From Halorientalis sp. (GTDB lineage Archaea > Halobacteriota > Halobacteria > Halobacteriales > Haloarculaceae), in contig NZ_JAQCNH010000083.1 of assembly GCF_028275115.1 (NCBI RefSeq), forward strand, positions 42,181 through 106,180: 64,000 nucleotides of DNA, read 5' to 3'. A model generated the notes under the pieces. That model was not told where the DNA came from, made no database searches, and saw only the letters and a program-made list of their open reading frames with translations. The position numbers and the translations under genes were made by a program. The stretch's first letter is position 1. Every line of letters starts with the position of its first letter. This document shows, in pieces, positions 35,419-43,439 of this stretch.

Positions 35419-35439
35419 CCACGGGGCCGAGCCCCGAGG
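35419..35439 (-). repeat. IS200/IS605-type end hairpin, diverged copy
   Basis: Hairpin with stem CCTCGGGG/CCCCGTGG (minus strand, one G-T mismatch) and loop CTCGG. It resembles the TnpB right-end hairpin and is followed by GCGGTTCAC, close to the right-end flank GCGGTTGAC. It lies 48 bases after cobA, so it could also serve as a transcription terminator. Confidence 0.45.
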
Positions 35440-35518
35440 CACGCGGCCTGCTCAGTGTGTAACCTGAGAACCGTCGTTGAGCGATACACTGTTACCCAAC
35501 AGCCACACAGTACCGGTA

Positions 35519-35830
35519 ATGATGTCCGTCTCGTTGTTCTGCACCGTCGAGTTCGACGGGACGAAAACGAGCCAACCACAGAGCATCATCGCGAGCGCAT
35601 TCAGGAATGCAATGGTCGAAGCGGACCTGCAGTACCAGTCGCTTTCCGTCGAGAAAGAGGATATGCTGAACGAGTACACCGAGACAGTGCCAACACGAGC
35701 AACGGTGACGTTGACCGCCGAAGCAATCGATGTGGATGCTGTCGCGGACTTTCGACCGTGGATCGAGCGACAGATGAATCATCAAGTGGGAGATTCCGTG
35801 TACGGAGTCACGATTACAGCGCTTTCCTGA
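35519..35830 (+). CDS. Hypothetical small protein
   Basis: 103 residues from ATG 35519 (a second ATG follows directly). It alternates strands and helices: SVSLFCTVEFDGTKTSQPQ, then a helix (IIASAFRNAMVEADLQY), then strand TRATVTLTAEAIDV and another helix and strand. This pattern would suit a small alpha/beta ferredoxin-like fold. No motif was recognised. Codon use is less GC-biased than in most neighbours, suggesting transferred DNA. Confidence 0.5.
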   Translation: MMSVSLFCTVEFDGTKTSQPQSIIASAFRNAMVEADLQYQSLSVEKEDMLNEYTETVPTRATVTLTAEAIDVDAVADFRPWIERQMNHQVGDSVYGVTITALS

Positions 35831-36036
35831 CCAAGAGCAGTAAGTAGTGTCTGGTATTATTTCCGATACTCCATCCAAAACCGGAGGAGCGCGCGGTCCT
35901 AGCGAGCAGCGGTATGGACGCCGACAGCTCCCGCGTCGACATCACCTGGCAAACTCACCGCAGGCTCGGCAGTTCGCTTTCTCCGAACTCGACTTCGCGA
36001 TCCGGGTGTACAGGCCGCTCGATGTGCCACGAGATT

Positions 36037-36159
36037 CTACTCCTTGGCCGGGTCGCAGCCGAGTTGCTGTCCACAGTCCGGGCAGACGTAGACGACGTTA
36101 AATACCGACTCCGTACTCCGTATCGACTCGGCGTCACAGTCAGCACAGGTGACTTCCAT
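36037..36159 (-). CDS. Small zinc-ribbon protein
   Basis: 40 residues: MEVTCADCDAESIRS, then VYVCPDCGQQLGCD. Two C-x2-C pairs 17 residues apart give a compact zinc ribbon, with one further Cys near the C-terminus. The pattern CADC...CPDCG is typical of haloarchaeal zinc-finger microproteins. It ends next to the TnpB remnants. The overlapping plus-strand frame has no protein character. Confidence 0.6.
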   Translation of the reverse strand: MEVTCADCDAESIRSTESVFNVVYVCPDCGQQLGCDPAKE

Positions 36160-36204
36160 GCGTTCTCGATTCGACAGAGGGTATGAGAGGGATTAAGACT
36201 GTTG

Positions 36205-36493
36205 TAATTTTGACCGCCTCCCACGGCTGAGGCCGTAGGCTTTCGCCTCGCCACCGCTGCACCACGCTGTTGGAGCGTTCTGTACGCAGCACAGCGCCTG
36301 TATCAGTTGCTGCGGACTCCAACAGAGCCGGATGGCCTGTCGCTGACCGGTTCGCTTCCGCGCTTTCTACCTGACCCACGTTCGGGGACGACTGATAATC
36401 CCACGAACCCACAACGGGAGCGAGCCACAAGTCACCTAACAGTTCACAGAGCAGGGTCTCCTCCTCTAATTGCTCGGTAGAAGATGCACGCAT
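36205..36493 (-). mobile_element. Right-end remnant of another TnpB element
   Basis: On the minus strand, the frame downstream of 36493 reads AEANRSATGHP...RGESLRPQPWEAVKI, which resembles the variable C-terminal tail of haloarchaeal TnpB proteins. It is followed by a hairpin (CTACGGC CTCA GCCGTGG, 36221-36239) and the right-end-like sequence GGAGGCGGTCAAAAT. The catalytic part of the gene is missing, so it is a 3' relic. Confidence 0.5.
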
Positions 36494-36545
36494 ACTGTGA
36501 CCAGCGACACCTCACTGAACGGTTATAAGCTGAACAGGCGCAATA

Positions 36546-37984
36546 CCACGGCCTTCAGGCCGTGGATACGCGCCGTCACTCAGTGGCCCATTCCACCGAC
36601 GCTGGCAGGGCTGGATATTCCACGCCAAACACAGCCTTTAGTCAACTCTGTTTCATAACTGGTTATGAATACAGTACGATGCTGGAGACAACCCGCACCT
36701 ACGTTGCACGCATCACGAACCACTCGCGGGTTCGTGACGACCTCGACCAGTGCGGGTTCTCCGCGTCGAAACTGTGGAACGTCGGTCGCTACTACATCCA
36801 AGAACGGTGGGACGATGACAGTGAGATACCCGACGAAGCCGAACTGAAATCAGAGTTGAAAGACCACGAACGCTATAGTGACCTCCATTCTCAGTCAAGT
36901 CAGCGAGTTCTCGAAGAGCTTGCTGAGGCGTTCACGGGCTGGTACAACTCCGACAATGGAAACAACCCACCGGGCTACCGGAAACGTGGTGACCGACACC
37001 CGCGCTCCACCGTGACGTGGAAGAAACGAGCCATCAAGCACGACGACAAGCACGGCCAACTCCGCCTCTCCAAAGGGTTCAACCTGAAAGAGTCACGGTC
37101 TGACTTCATCCTCGTAGAGTACGAAACCCGCCCCGATGTAGAAGTCGAGAACATCCAGCAGGTGCGTGCCGTCTGGAACGGCGACGAGTGGGAACTACAC
37201 ATCGTCTGCAAGAAAGAAATTCCAGTCGAAAACGCACCGGGTGACAATACAGCAGGCATCGACCTCGGTATCAGCAACTACCTCGCCATCGACTACGAAG
37301 ACGGCGAGAGTGAACTGTATCCGGGGAACGTGCTGAAAGAGGACAAGCACTATTTCACCCGCGACGAGTACCAGACCGAAGGCGAGAACGGGCCGTCGAA
37401 ACGTGCGCGGAAGGCTCGGCAGAAACTCTCCCGACGCAAAGACCACTTCCTCCACACGCTCTCGAAACACATCGTACAACAGTGTGTCGAAGAAGGCGTG
37501 GAGAAGATAGTGGTTGGCGACCTCAGTGACATCCGCGAGGATGAGAACGGTGACTCGCGGAACTGGGGTGCGTCGGGGAACGAGAAACTCCACGGATGGG
37601 AGTTTGACCGCTTCACTCGTCTGCTCGAATACAAGGCTGAGGAACACGGTATCCTCGTTGACCGTGTGGGCGAGGAGAACACGACCAAGACTTGTTCGTG
37701 TTGCGGGCAGATTCGTGACTCGAATCGTGTGGAGCGCGGTCTGTACGTTCGCTCGTCGTGCGAGAGGACGATGAACGCAGACGTGAATGGTGCGGTGAAT
37801 ATCCGACGAAAGATAACTCAGAGTCCCCCGACCGGGGATATGAGTAACGGCTGCTTGGCACAGCCTGGAGTGTTCCTGTTCGACCGCGAGAGCGGGTCGT
37901 TCAACACGAGAGAGCAGGGAGACTGCAAACTCTAATATCCCAACGTTCGGGATTCCTCCGTCTTCAGGCGGAGGAGGATGTCAA
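36546..37984 (+). mobile_element. IS200/IS605-family element with tnpB only
   Basis: The left-end hairpin is at 36546-36565 (CCACGGCC TTCA GGCCGTGG), tnpB at 36679-37935, and the right-end hairpin at 37955-37974 (CCTCCG...CGGAGG), followed by the haloarchaeal right-end sequence GAGGATGTCAA. No tnpA gene. It is a different subfamily from the element at 32221-33668. It sits directly next to the remnant at 36205-36493. Confidence 0.75.
36679..37935 (+). CDS. tnpB: TnpB protein, zinc finger impaired
   Basis: 418 residues from ATG 36679. RuvC-like motifs: D in AGIDLGISNYLAI is present and D in NADVNGAVNI is present. The middle motif reads IVVGDLSDIRE, with Gly where TnpB usually has the catalytic Glu; this is a variant I recall in some haloarchaeal TnpB groups. 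The zinc finger has CSCCG, but the second pair is RSSC, so one of four cysteines is lost. The protein is otherwise full length with an intact frame. It may be a weak or inactive nuclease. Confidence 0.8.
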   Translation: MLETTRTYVARITNHSRVRDDLDQCGFSASKLWNVGRYYIQERWDDDSEIPDEAELKSELKDHERYSDLHSQSSQRVLEELAEAFTGWYNSDNGNNPPGYRKRGDRHPRSTVTWKKRAIKHDDKHGQLRLSKGFNLKESRSDFILVEYETRPDVEVENIQQVRAVWNGDEWELHIVCKKEIPVENAPGDNTAGIDLGISNYLAIDYEDGESELYPGNVLKEDKHYFTRDEYQTEGENGPSKRARKARQKLSRRKDHFLHTLSKHIVQQCVEEGVEKIVVGDLSDIREDENGDSRNWGASGNEKLHGWEFDRFTRLLEYKAEEHGILVDRVGEENTTKTCSCCGQIRDSNRVERGLYVRSSCERTMNADVNGAVNIRRKITQSPPTGDMSNGCLAQPGVFLFDRESGSFNTREQGDCKL

Positions 37985-38078
37985 TCGAGGTGCTGTGCAG
38001 GATACAGAGGCTGAATCAGCAGTTGACAGTAGTATGTCTCATATCGGTGGCGGACTGATCCAGGACAGCAGGCGAGCA

Positions 38079-38107
38079 GTTAGAACCCATCGCGTTGGGT
38101 TCATAAC
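38079..38107. promoter_or_regulatory. Inverted repeat ahead of MFS gene, possible operator
   Basis: GTTAGAACCCA is mirrored by TGGGTTC-A-TAAC with a 6-base centre (38090-38095) and a one-base bulge. It ends 8 bases before the GTG start at 38116, where a bound repressor would block transcription start or ribosome access. Confidence 0.4.
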
Positions 38108-38115
38108 CTGCCGGA

Positions 38116-39357
38116 GTGAACGACATCGGCGTGTCGAGGAAGGACACCACAGTGGGTGCAACGACGGCCGTGACGAGCGAGCGGGCCCGCTGGGGGCTGC
38201 TGGCGGGCGCGACCCTCATGTCTGTGGGGCTCGGCGCCTACGAACTGGTCCCGGCGAGCGTGACGCCGCTCATTCGGTCGTCGTTGGGGGTCAGCGCCTC
38301 CGAGGCCGGCCTGCTCGTTGGTGTTACGTTCGGGACGGGAGTCCTCACGAGCACCCCGGTCGGGGTCGTGCTTGACCGGACGAACTCACGGCACGCCACC
38401 GTGGTGGCGGTCGGGCTCCTGCTCGTCGCCGGAGTGTGGGGTTGGCAGGCTGCGACCGCGGGCGCCTACTGGTCGCTTGTCGCCTCACGTGTCCTCGGTG
38501 GCGTCGCTTACATCGTCGTCTGGAACGCGGGCATCGATATCGTCGGGCGCTCGTTCGACCCTGCCAGACAGGGGACGGCCGTGGCGACGTTCACCGCAGG
38601 CGGGCCGGTTGGCTTCGCCATCGGGCAGGGCACCGGCCCCATCGTCGCCGAGCAGTTCGGATGGCCGGCGATCTTTCCCATCTTCACGGGCATCGCGTGC
38701 GCAGGAGTGATGATATTCTGGCCGACGAGTCGCGGCAGCGGACACGCCACCGGGACCCCGGTGCCGGCGCTGTCGGACCTCGGCCGCGTCGTCACGAACC
38801 GCCGCGTCTGGACGGTCGCCCTGCTCGGATTTCTCGGCTACGCGCTGTACCTGTTCGTCAACAGTTGGGCCCCGTCGTATCTCACCGAAGACCTGCAACT
38901 GTCGCTGGAGTTCAGTGGCGCACTCGTTGCCCTGTTTCCGGCCGTTGGCGTGCTCTCGCGAGTGACTGGTGGTATCCTCTCGGATAGTCTCTTCGGCGGC
39001 CGCCGCCGCCCGGTCGTCCTGCTCTCCTTCGTCGTGGCGACGCCCATCGTCGCGGGCTTCACCGCGATTCGGACGGTCCCCGTCGTCGTCGCGGCGCTGC
39101 TCGCCGCCGGATTCGCCATTCAACTGTGTCTCGGCCTCGTCTTCGCGTACGTCCGTGAGCTGGTTGAGCCAGCCGTCGCCGCGACGGCCGTCGCCTTCCT
39201 CACGAGCGTGGGCCTGGCGGGGGCGTTTATCGCACCCATCGCTGCCGGGCGGCTCATCGACGCCTCGAACTACGAGACTGCCTTTCTCGTCGCTGGCATC
39301 CTCGGAGTGCTCGGAGCCCTCCTGGCGTGGAACGCGCCGGAACCAGAGAAAACGTAG
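38116..39357 (+). CDS. MFS transporter
   Basis: 413 residues with about 12 predicted membrane helices. Helix 2-3 loop VVLDRTNSRHATVV matches the G-x3-D-R-x-G-R loop of MFS proteins, although the final glycine-arginine pair is altered. Helix 5 has GGPVGFAIGQGTGPIV, similar to the antiporter motif of nitrate/nitrite and related families. The substrate cannot be assigned. GTG 38116 is the first start in frame; GTG 38152 is possible. An inverted repeat lies just upstream. Confidence 0.85.
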   Translation: MNDIGVSRKDTTVGATTAVTSERARWGLLAGATLMSVGLGAYELVPASVTPLIRSSLGVSASEAGLLVGVTFGTGVLTSTPVGVVLDRTNSRHATVVAVGLLLVAGVWGWQAATAGAYWSLVASRVLGGVAYIVVWNAGIDIVGRSFDPARQGTAVATFTAGGPVGFAIGQGTGPIVAEQFGWPAIFPIFTGIACAGVMIFWPTSRGSGHATGTPVPALSDLGRVVTNRRVWTVALLGFLGYALYLFVNSWAPSYLTEDLQLSLEFSGALVALFPAVGVLSRVTGGILSDSLFGGRRRPVVLLSFVVATPIVAGFTAIRTVPVVVAALLAAGFAIQLCLGLVFAYVRELVEPAVAATAVAFLTSVGLAGAFIAPIAAGRLIDASNYETAFLVAGILGVLGALLAWNAPEPEKT

Positions 39358-40290
39358 CCACGAACGCCATGCGGTGTGGTGACGAGGGCCGTCTGAACGG
39401 CGACTCTCTGATCGTCGATGAACCGACAGAGTGCTACGAGCGACAGGCCGGCCCGCTCTCGGGACGAACGTCCTCGACCGGTCTCTCGAAGCGGCGTGTG
39501 CGAATAGCCCGACCGGCGCACGGCCCGTGTTCGAGCCAGCGGTGTTTGCCCCTGCCGGTATAGAGGGTGCCGGTCCGTGCTGCTCGGTCCATCCAGTTCG
39601 GTGGTGGCCGATTCACGCGTGGGATTACGCACGCCAGTCAGAGTCCCGAACTAATCTGATATCTGACCCCGTGTTCGGCACGCACAGTCGTCCTGCCGGA
39701 TGATTCGTGAGATAACGTAACCTGGACCAATCCGTTGGATGCAGTTTTTCGCAGTCCGGCACTTCTGTGTCGGGACTTTTCGAGAGGTCCCGCTGAGGGT
39801 CGAGAGACTTGCGGCCTCGCTGGCCGGCACGTGCCGACACGGGGCCGTCGCGAGAGAGATGGGGACGATGTCGCCGCCCTGCTCGATACCGGCCTTGTTC
39901 GTCGAGCCACAGATTGTGTCCTCTGCCGGGAAGCCCCGTGCCTGCTTCAGCTTCTGTGGTTTATCTGATTGCGGAATCCAGTCCCCATAGTCATGCTTCG
40001 GGGACACAGGGTAGAAAACGGTGACTGGCTTCCACAGCGCCGAGTGGCTCGTCAACGGCGCCGAGGCCGGACTGGTCGTCGTTCAGGAAAAACGGGCCTG
40101 CCACCCCGGCTGGACTCCTCGACACTGTGACGATTATCGGCGGCCGGTCGATGTCGCGCGTACTCGACCGCGAGGCGTGCGGGGACCGACCCGTCGTAGC
40201 CGACGAGAGGTGACGTCCCTCGGTTCCGTCACCGACGGGTGTGAATCCGGGCGCAGTCGGTCCCGTCAGCTTTGTGTCAGCGGCCCACCT
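39358..40290. other. Long region without a convincing gene
   Basis: More than 900 bases with short frames on both strands, none with haloarchaeal protein character. A minus-strand frame (39651-40055) is open for 134 codons but lacks acidic bias and has no good start. This looks like decayed accessory DNA. The AT-richer parts near 39650-39740 and 39950-39980 hold no recognisable promoter-gene pair. Confidence 0.4.
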
Positions 40291-40569
40291 ATGTCACGTA
40301 TGACAATCGACGCGCTAACCGGCGACGCGGTGCTCGCAGCGCTAGCACGGTGTGAGCGCCGTGCAGTCCCGACGGTGGCCCTCGCCACCGACCTCGACGC
40401 GCCGAAACCGTACCTCACCACACATCTTCAGCAGCTAGCCTGCCAGGGACTGGTAGGGTTCAACACCCACCGCGGCGTACGCCGTTGGCGACTGACCGCG
40501 GCCGGGCGAGCGGCGACCCGGGACGGCGACCGGTCAGGAGACTCGACGGGCCCGTTCGACGGGCAGTGA
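40291..40569 (+). CDS. Small winged-helix transcription regulator
   Basis: 92 residues from ATG 40291 (a second ATG at 40300). The helix-turn-helix reads LARCERRAVPTVALATDLDAPKPYLTTHLQQLACQGLV, followed by the wing GFNTHRGVRRWRLTAAGRAA, as in MarR/ArsR-like one-domain regulators. It has no ligand-binding part. It is isolated, with gene-free DNA on both sides. Confidence 0.65.
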   Translation: MSRMTIDALTGDAVLAALARCERRAVPTVALATDLDAPKPYLTTHLQQLACQGLVGFNTHRGVRRWRLTAAGRAATRDGDRSGDSTGPFDGQ

Positions 40570-40984
40570 CCCGCGCTCGGTCGGCGTACCGAGAGTCACT
40601 CCCGGCCAGGGCGTGGTATGCGCTGCTCGGGTGGTCGGCGTCCGTGTCGCGTTGGACGGCGTCTCGACACACGGCCTGCCGGCACCGTACCGAACCGCGG
40701 CACGGGTAGCGGAACTGTGGCCGGGCGCCGTCTCTCTCGGCCAGTAGCTTCCCGCAGACCGCCCCGGTGGCGTGGCCCCAGTCACAGTAGTTTCCTGAGG
40801 AACTCGACGACCGGACCCAGGCCCGGACTCGGACCCGGACCCTGACCCTGTCCCGGCGCGTCACAGCCCCGTCAGAGACGGCTGCGGGGCGCGCCTCGTC
40901 TCGCCGACCGAGACTGCGGAGCGATTGTCCCGGAAACGGGAGTGAATCGGTGTGTTCAGGTGGCTGGCGCCGGAGTATCGGACG
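40570..40984. other. Intergenic region
   Basis: No gene was recognised. A short imperfect hexamer run (CCCGGA, CTCGGA, CCCGGA, CCCTGA) lies near 40826-40852. The minus-strand open frame here continues under the HAD gene and is its shadow. Confidence 0.4.
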
Positions 40985-41650
40985 ATGGGCTACGACGGAC
41001 TCCTGCTCGACCACGACGGGGTCATCGTGACGCTGGCCGACCGGGCCGCAATCGACCGCGCGGCCGGCGCCGCATTCGAGGACGCGGGGATCGACGACCC
41101 CGACCCGGCGGACGTGGACGCCATCAGCATCGGCGTCGACCCTGCCGACGTGCGCCAGTTGGGCCGGACCTACGACGTCGACCCGGCGACGCTGTGGCGC
41201 CACCGGGACGACCGGATCGAGACGCTGCTCCGGGCGGCGACCCGTGATGGGCGAAAACAACCGTACGAGGACGTGGACGCGCTCGCCGGAGTCGACCTGC
41301 CGCTCGGGGTCGTCAGCAACAATCAGACCCGGATCGTCGATGACGTACTCACCCACCACGGACTCGCGGCCCTGGTCGGGACGGTACGGGCACGGGACCC
41401 GACGCTCGCGAGCCTCGAACATACGAAGCCCGAACCGGACTACCTCACGGCCGCGATGGCCGACCTCGGAATCGACCGGCCGCTGTACGTCGGTGACAGC
41501 GAGAGCGACGTCGAAGCGGCTCGCCGAGCCGGTGTGGACGTGGCGTTCCTGCGACGCCACCACAACGCGGACCGTTCGCTGGCCGTCGAACCGACATACG
41601 ACGTAGCGAGTCTCCACACAGTCGTCGAACGACTCTGCGAGGCGGACTGA
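40985..41650 (+). CDS. HAD-family hydrolase
   Basis: 221 residues from ATG 40985 (an in-frame ATG at 40952 is less likely). Motif I is LLLDHDGVIV (D-x-D-G), motif II VVSNN, motif III K in HTKPEPDYL, and motif IV VGDSESDVEAARRAGV. It is a phosphoglycolate-phosphatase-like member with a small helical cap (residues 20-90). It acts on a small phosphorylated metabolite, substrate unknown. No operon partner. Confidence 0.85.
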   Translation: MGYDGLLLDHDGVIVTLADRAAIDRAAGAAFEDAGIDDPDPADVDAISIGVDPADVRQLGRTYDVDPATLWRHRDDRIETLLRAATRDGRKQPYEDVDALAGVDLPLGVVSNNQTRIVDDVLTHHGLAALVGTVRARDPTLASLEHTKPEPDYLTAAMADLGIDRPLYVGDSESDVEAARRAGVDVAFLRRHHNADRSLAVEPTYDVASLHTVVERLCEAD

Positions 41651-42193
41651 GGTGACGGACGTTAGATGAGGGCCACCGCGGATGCGGGCGACAGCGTGAC
41701 AGAGACACCCCGATGCAGAGGAGACGGGGCCCTCTGTCCAGGCAGTTTCCCGTTCGCGGTGCGCCATCGACTCGGTGCCAGTGGCCGGGTCTGGCCAGAC
41801 GCCGACAGACTGCCAGTAACGACGGAGCGACGGCTTCGATTTCGGCTTCCGCCGCATTCTCGTTTGGCTCGAAGTGGGGAGTCGCTTGGGCGACTTCGTC
41901 GGTCAGCGTCCGTGCGAGGTCGGCACTGCTGTGCCGGTCACGGACTTCGATAGCTGGGCGCATCGTCGCAGGACTGCGATTCTTGTAGACGCCCGCTGCC
42001 GACCCGTAGTGCCACTGGACGGTGGCGACGATGTCGACCCCGAAGCCGACCTCCTCGCCGGCGTCGGTCAGCGCGTCACCGAGCCCCATAGGACCGTCAA
42101 ACACAGCCAACTGGCCCGTGTCAGCTCTTCCCGCACAGCCCTCATGATGATTCAGCCCTTTCATAGAGTAATGACTGAGACATCGACGAGCGG
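41651..42193. other. Intergenic region, possible minus-strand gene remnant
   Basis: On the minus strand, from ATG 42089, a protein-like stretch begins MGLGDALTDAGEEVGFGVD and stays plausible to about 41760 (ADLARTLTDEVAQATPHFEP). After that the frame turns Arg-rich and runs antisense into the HAD gene. Its 5' end also appears shifted. It looks like a decayed or frameshifted gene. Confidence 0.35.
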
Positions 42194-43207
42194 GTGGTGG
42201 CGCTGAGCCTGTCGAGTCTCCGCGCGTGGTCACCGCCGGTCCTCGACGCCCGATACCGCGACGCCGGCCTGTTCGTCCTGCTGGCAGTTCTGTTCGGCGG
42301 GTCGTTCATCGCGATCAAGACCGGGCTCCGGGAGCTGCCGCCAGTACTCTTCGCGGGCCTTCGGTTCGACATCGCGGCCGTCCTGCTGGTCGGCTACGCC
42401 GCGCTGACACGGCCACGGTCGTCGTGGCTTCCCCGCACCCGCGGCGACTTCCTTGGTATCGGCGTCGCCGGACTGTTCCTGGTCACGCTGAACAACGGCC
42501 TGCTGTTCCTGGGCCAGGGGCCGACCACGCCGGCGATGGCGTCGGTGATGTACGGGCTGAACCCCGTGCTCGCGCCCGTGTTCGCGTGGTGGCTGCTCGG
42601 TGACCGCCTCTCCTGGGTGGGTGCACTCGGCATCGGCGTCGCGCTGGCCGGTGTCGTCGTCATGGTCCAACCCTCGCCGTCGACGCTCACGAGCGCGAAC
42701 AGTATCGGGCAGTTGCTCGTTCTCGGGGCCGCCAGCGCGGTGGCGCTTGGCTCCGTCCTCCTCCAGCGGGTCGGTCCCCGGATGGACAGCCTCCCGTTGA
42801 CCGCGTGGGCGATGGGGCTGGGTGCGGTCTTGCTCCACGGCGTCAGTCTCGCAGCCGGCGAGCCGGCCGGCAGCGTAACGCGGATGGGGACGGCGACGGT
42901 CCTCAGCCTGCTGGTCGTCGCCATCCCGTCGACCGCCGTGGCATACGCCATCTACTTCGGTCTCATCGGTCGGGTCGGGCCGGTCCGGACGAACCTCGTG
43001 GCGTACGTGGTCCCCGTCGTCGCGGCCCTGTTCGGCTGGCTCCTGCTGGCGTCGGGGGTCACGGTCTGGACGGTCGTCGGCTTCCTCGTGGTCGTCACCG
43101 GCTTCGCACTGGTCGAGCGAGCGACTCTCCGGGCGGAAGTCGTCCGGTTCAGGCGGCGTCTTTGGGACGATAACCTGCCGTCGAGTCCGCCCTCGCGTGA
43201 CGACTGA
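42194..43207 (+). CDS. DMT/EamA-family transporter
   Basis: 337 residues with ten predicted membrane helices in two EamA repeats. Repeat 1 starts FVLLAVLFGGSFIAIKTGLRELPP and contains MASVMYGLNPVLAPVFAWWLLGDRLSWVGALGIGVALAGVVVM. Repeat 2 ends VVAALFGWLLLASGVTVWTVVGFLVVVTGFALVERA. This family exports or imports small metabolites such as amino acids. GTG 42194 is the first start; an internal one is possible. No partner genes. Confidence 0.85.
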   Translation: MVALSLSSLRAWSPPVLDARYRDAGLFVLLAVLFGGSFIAIKTGLRELPPVLFAGLRFDIAAVLLVGYAALTRPRSSWLPRTRGDFLGIGVAGLFLVTLNNGLLFLGQGPTTPAMASVMYGLNPVLAPVFAWWLLGDRLSWVGALGIGVALAGVVVMVQPSPSTLTSANSIGQLLVLGAASAVALGSVLLQRVGPRMDSLPLTAWAMGLGAVLLHGVSLAAGEPAGSVTRMGTATVLSLLVVAIPSTAVAYAIYFGLIGRVGPVRTNLVAYVVPVVAALFGWLLLASGVTVWTVVGFLVVVTGFALVERATLRAEVVRFRRRLWDDNLPSSPPSRDD

Positions 43208-43439
43208 GACGGCAGCACACGGACACTCTGGACGGGGCGGGCGCACCTGCGAGACGATGACAGACCGGAGTCGTTCGTGTCGCGGGTCGTCAGTACGGTA
43301 GCGACCGATACTGTTCGCACGGCCGACGTGAGCTTTTTTACACCGGTGGCCGGTTTCAGGTTGGCAAACGAACGCGAGGGTGTCGGCCGATCGTCTGCCG
43401 GGGACGTGACGTGGTATCCCGGCGAGCCGCGGCACGCGG

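Noticed and set aside
592..35439. Repeated hairpins as a CRISPR array or direct-repeat element
   Set aside because: The copies are kilobases apart, lack regular spacers and match TnpB element ends instead.
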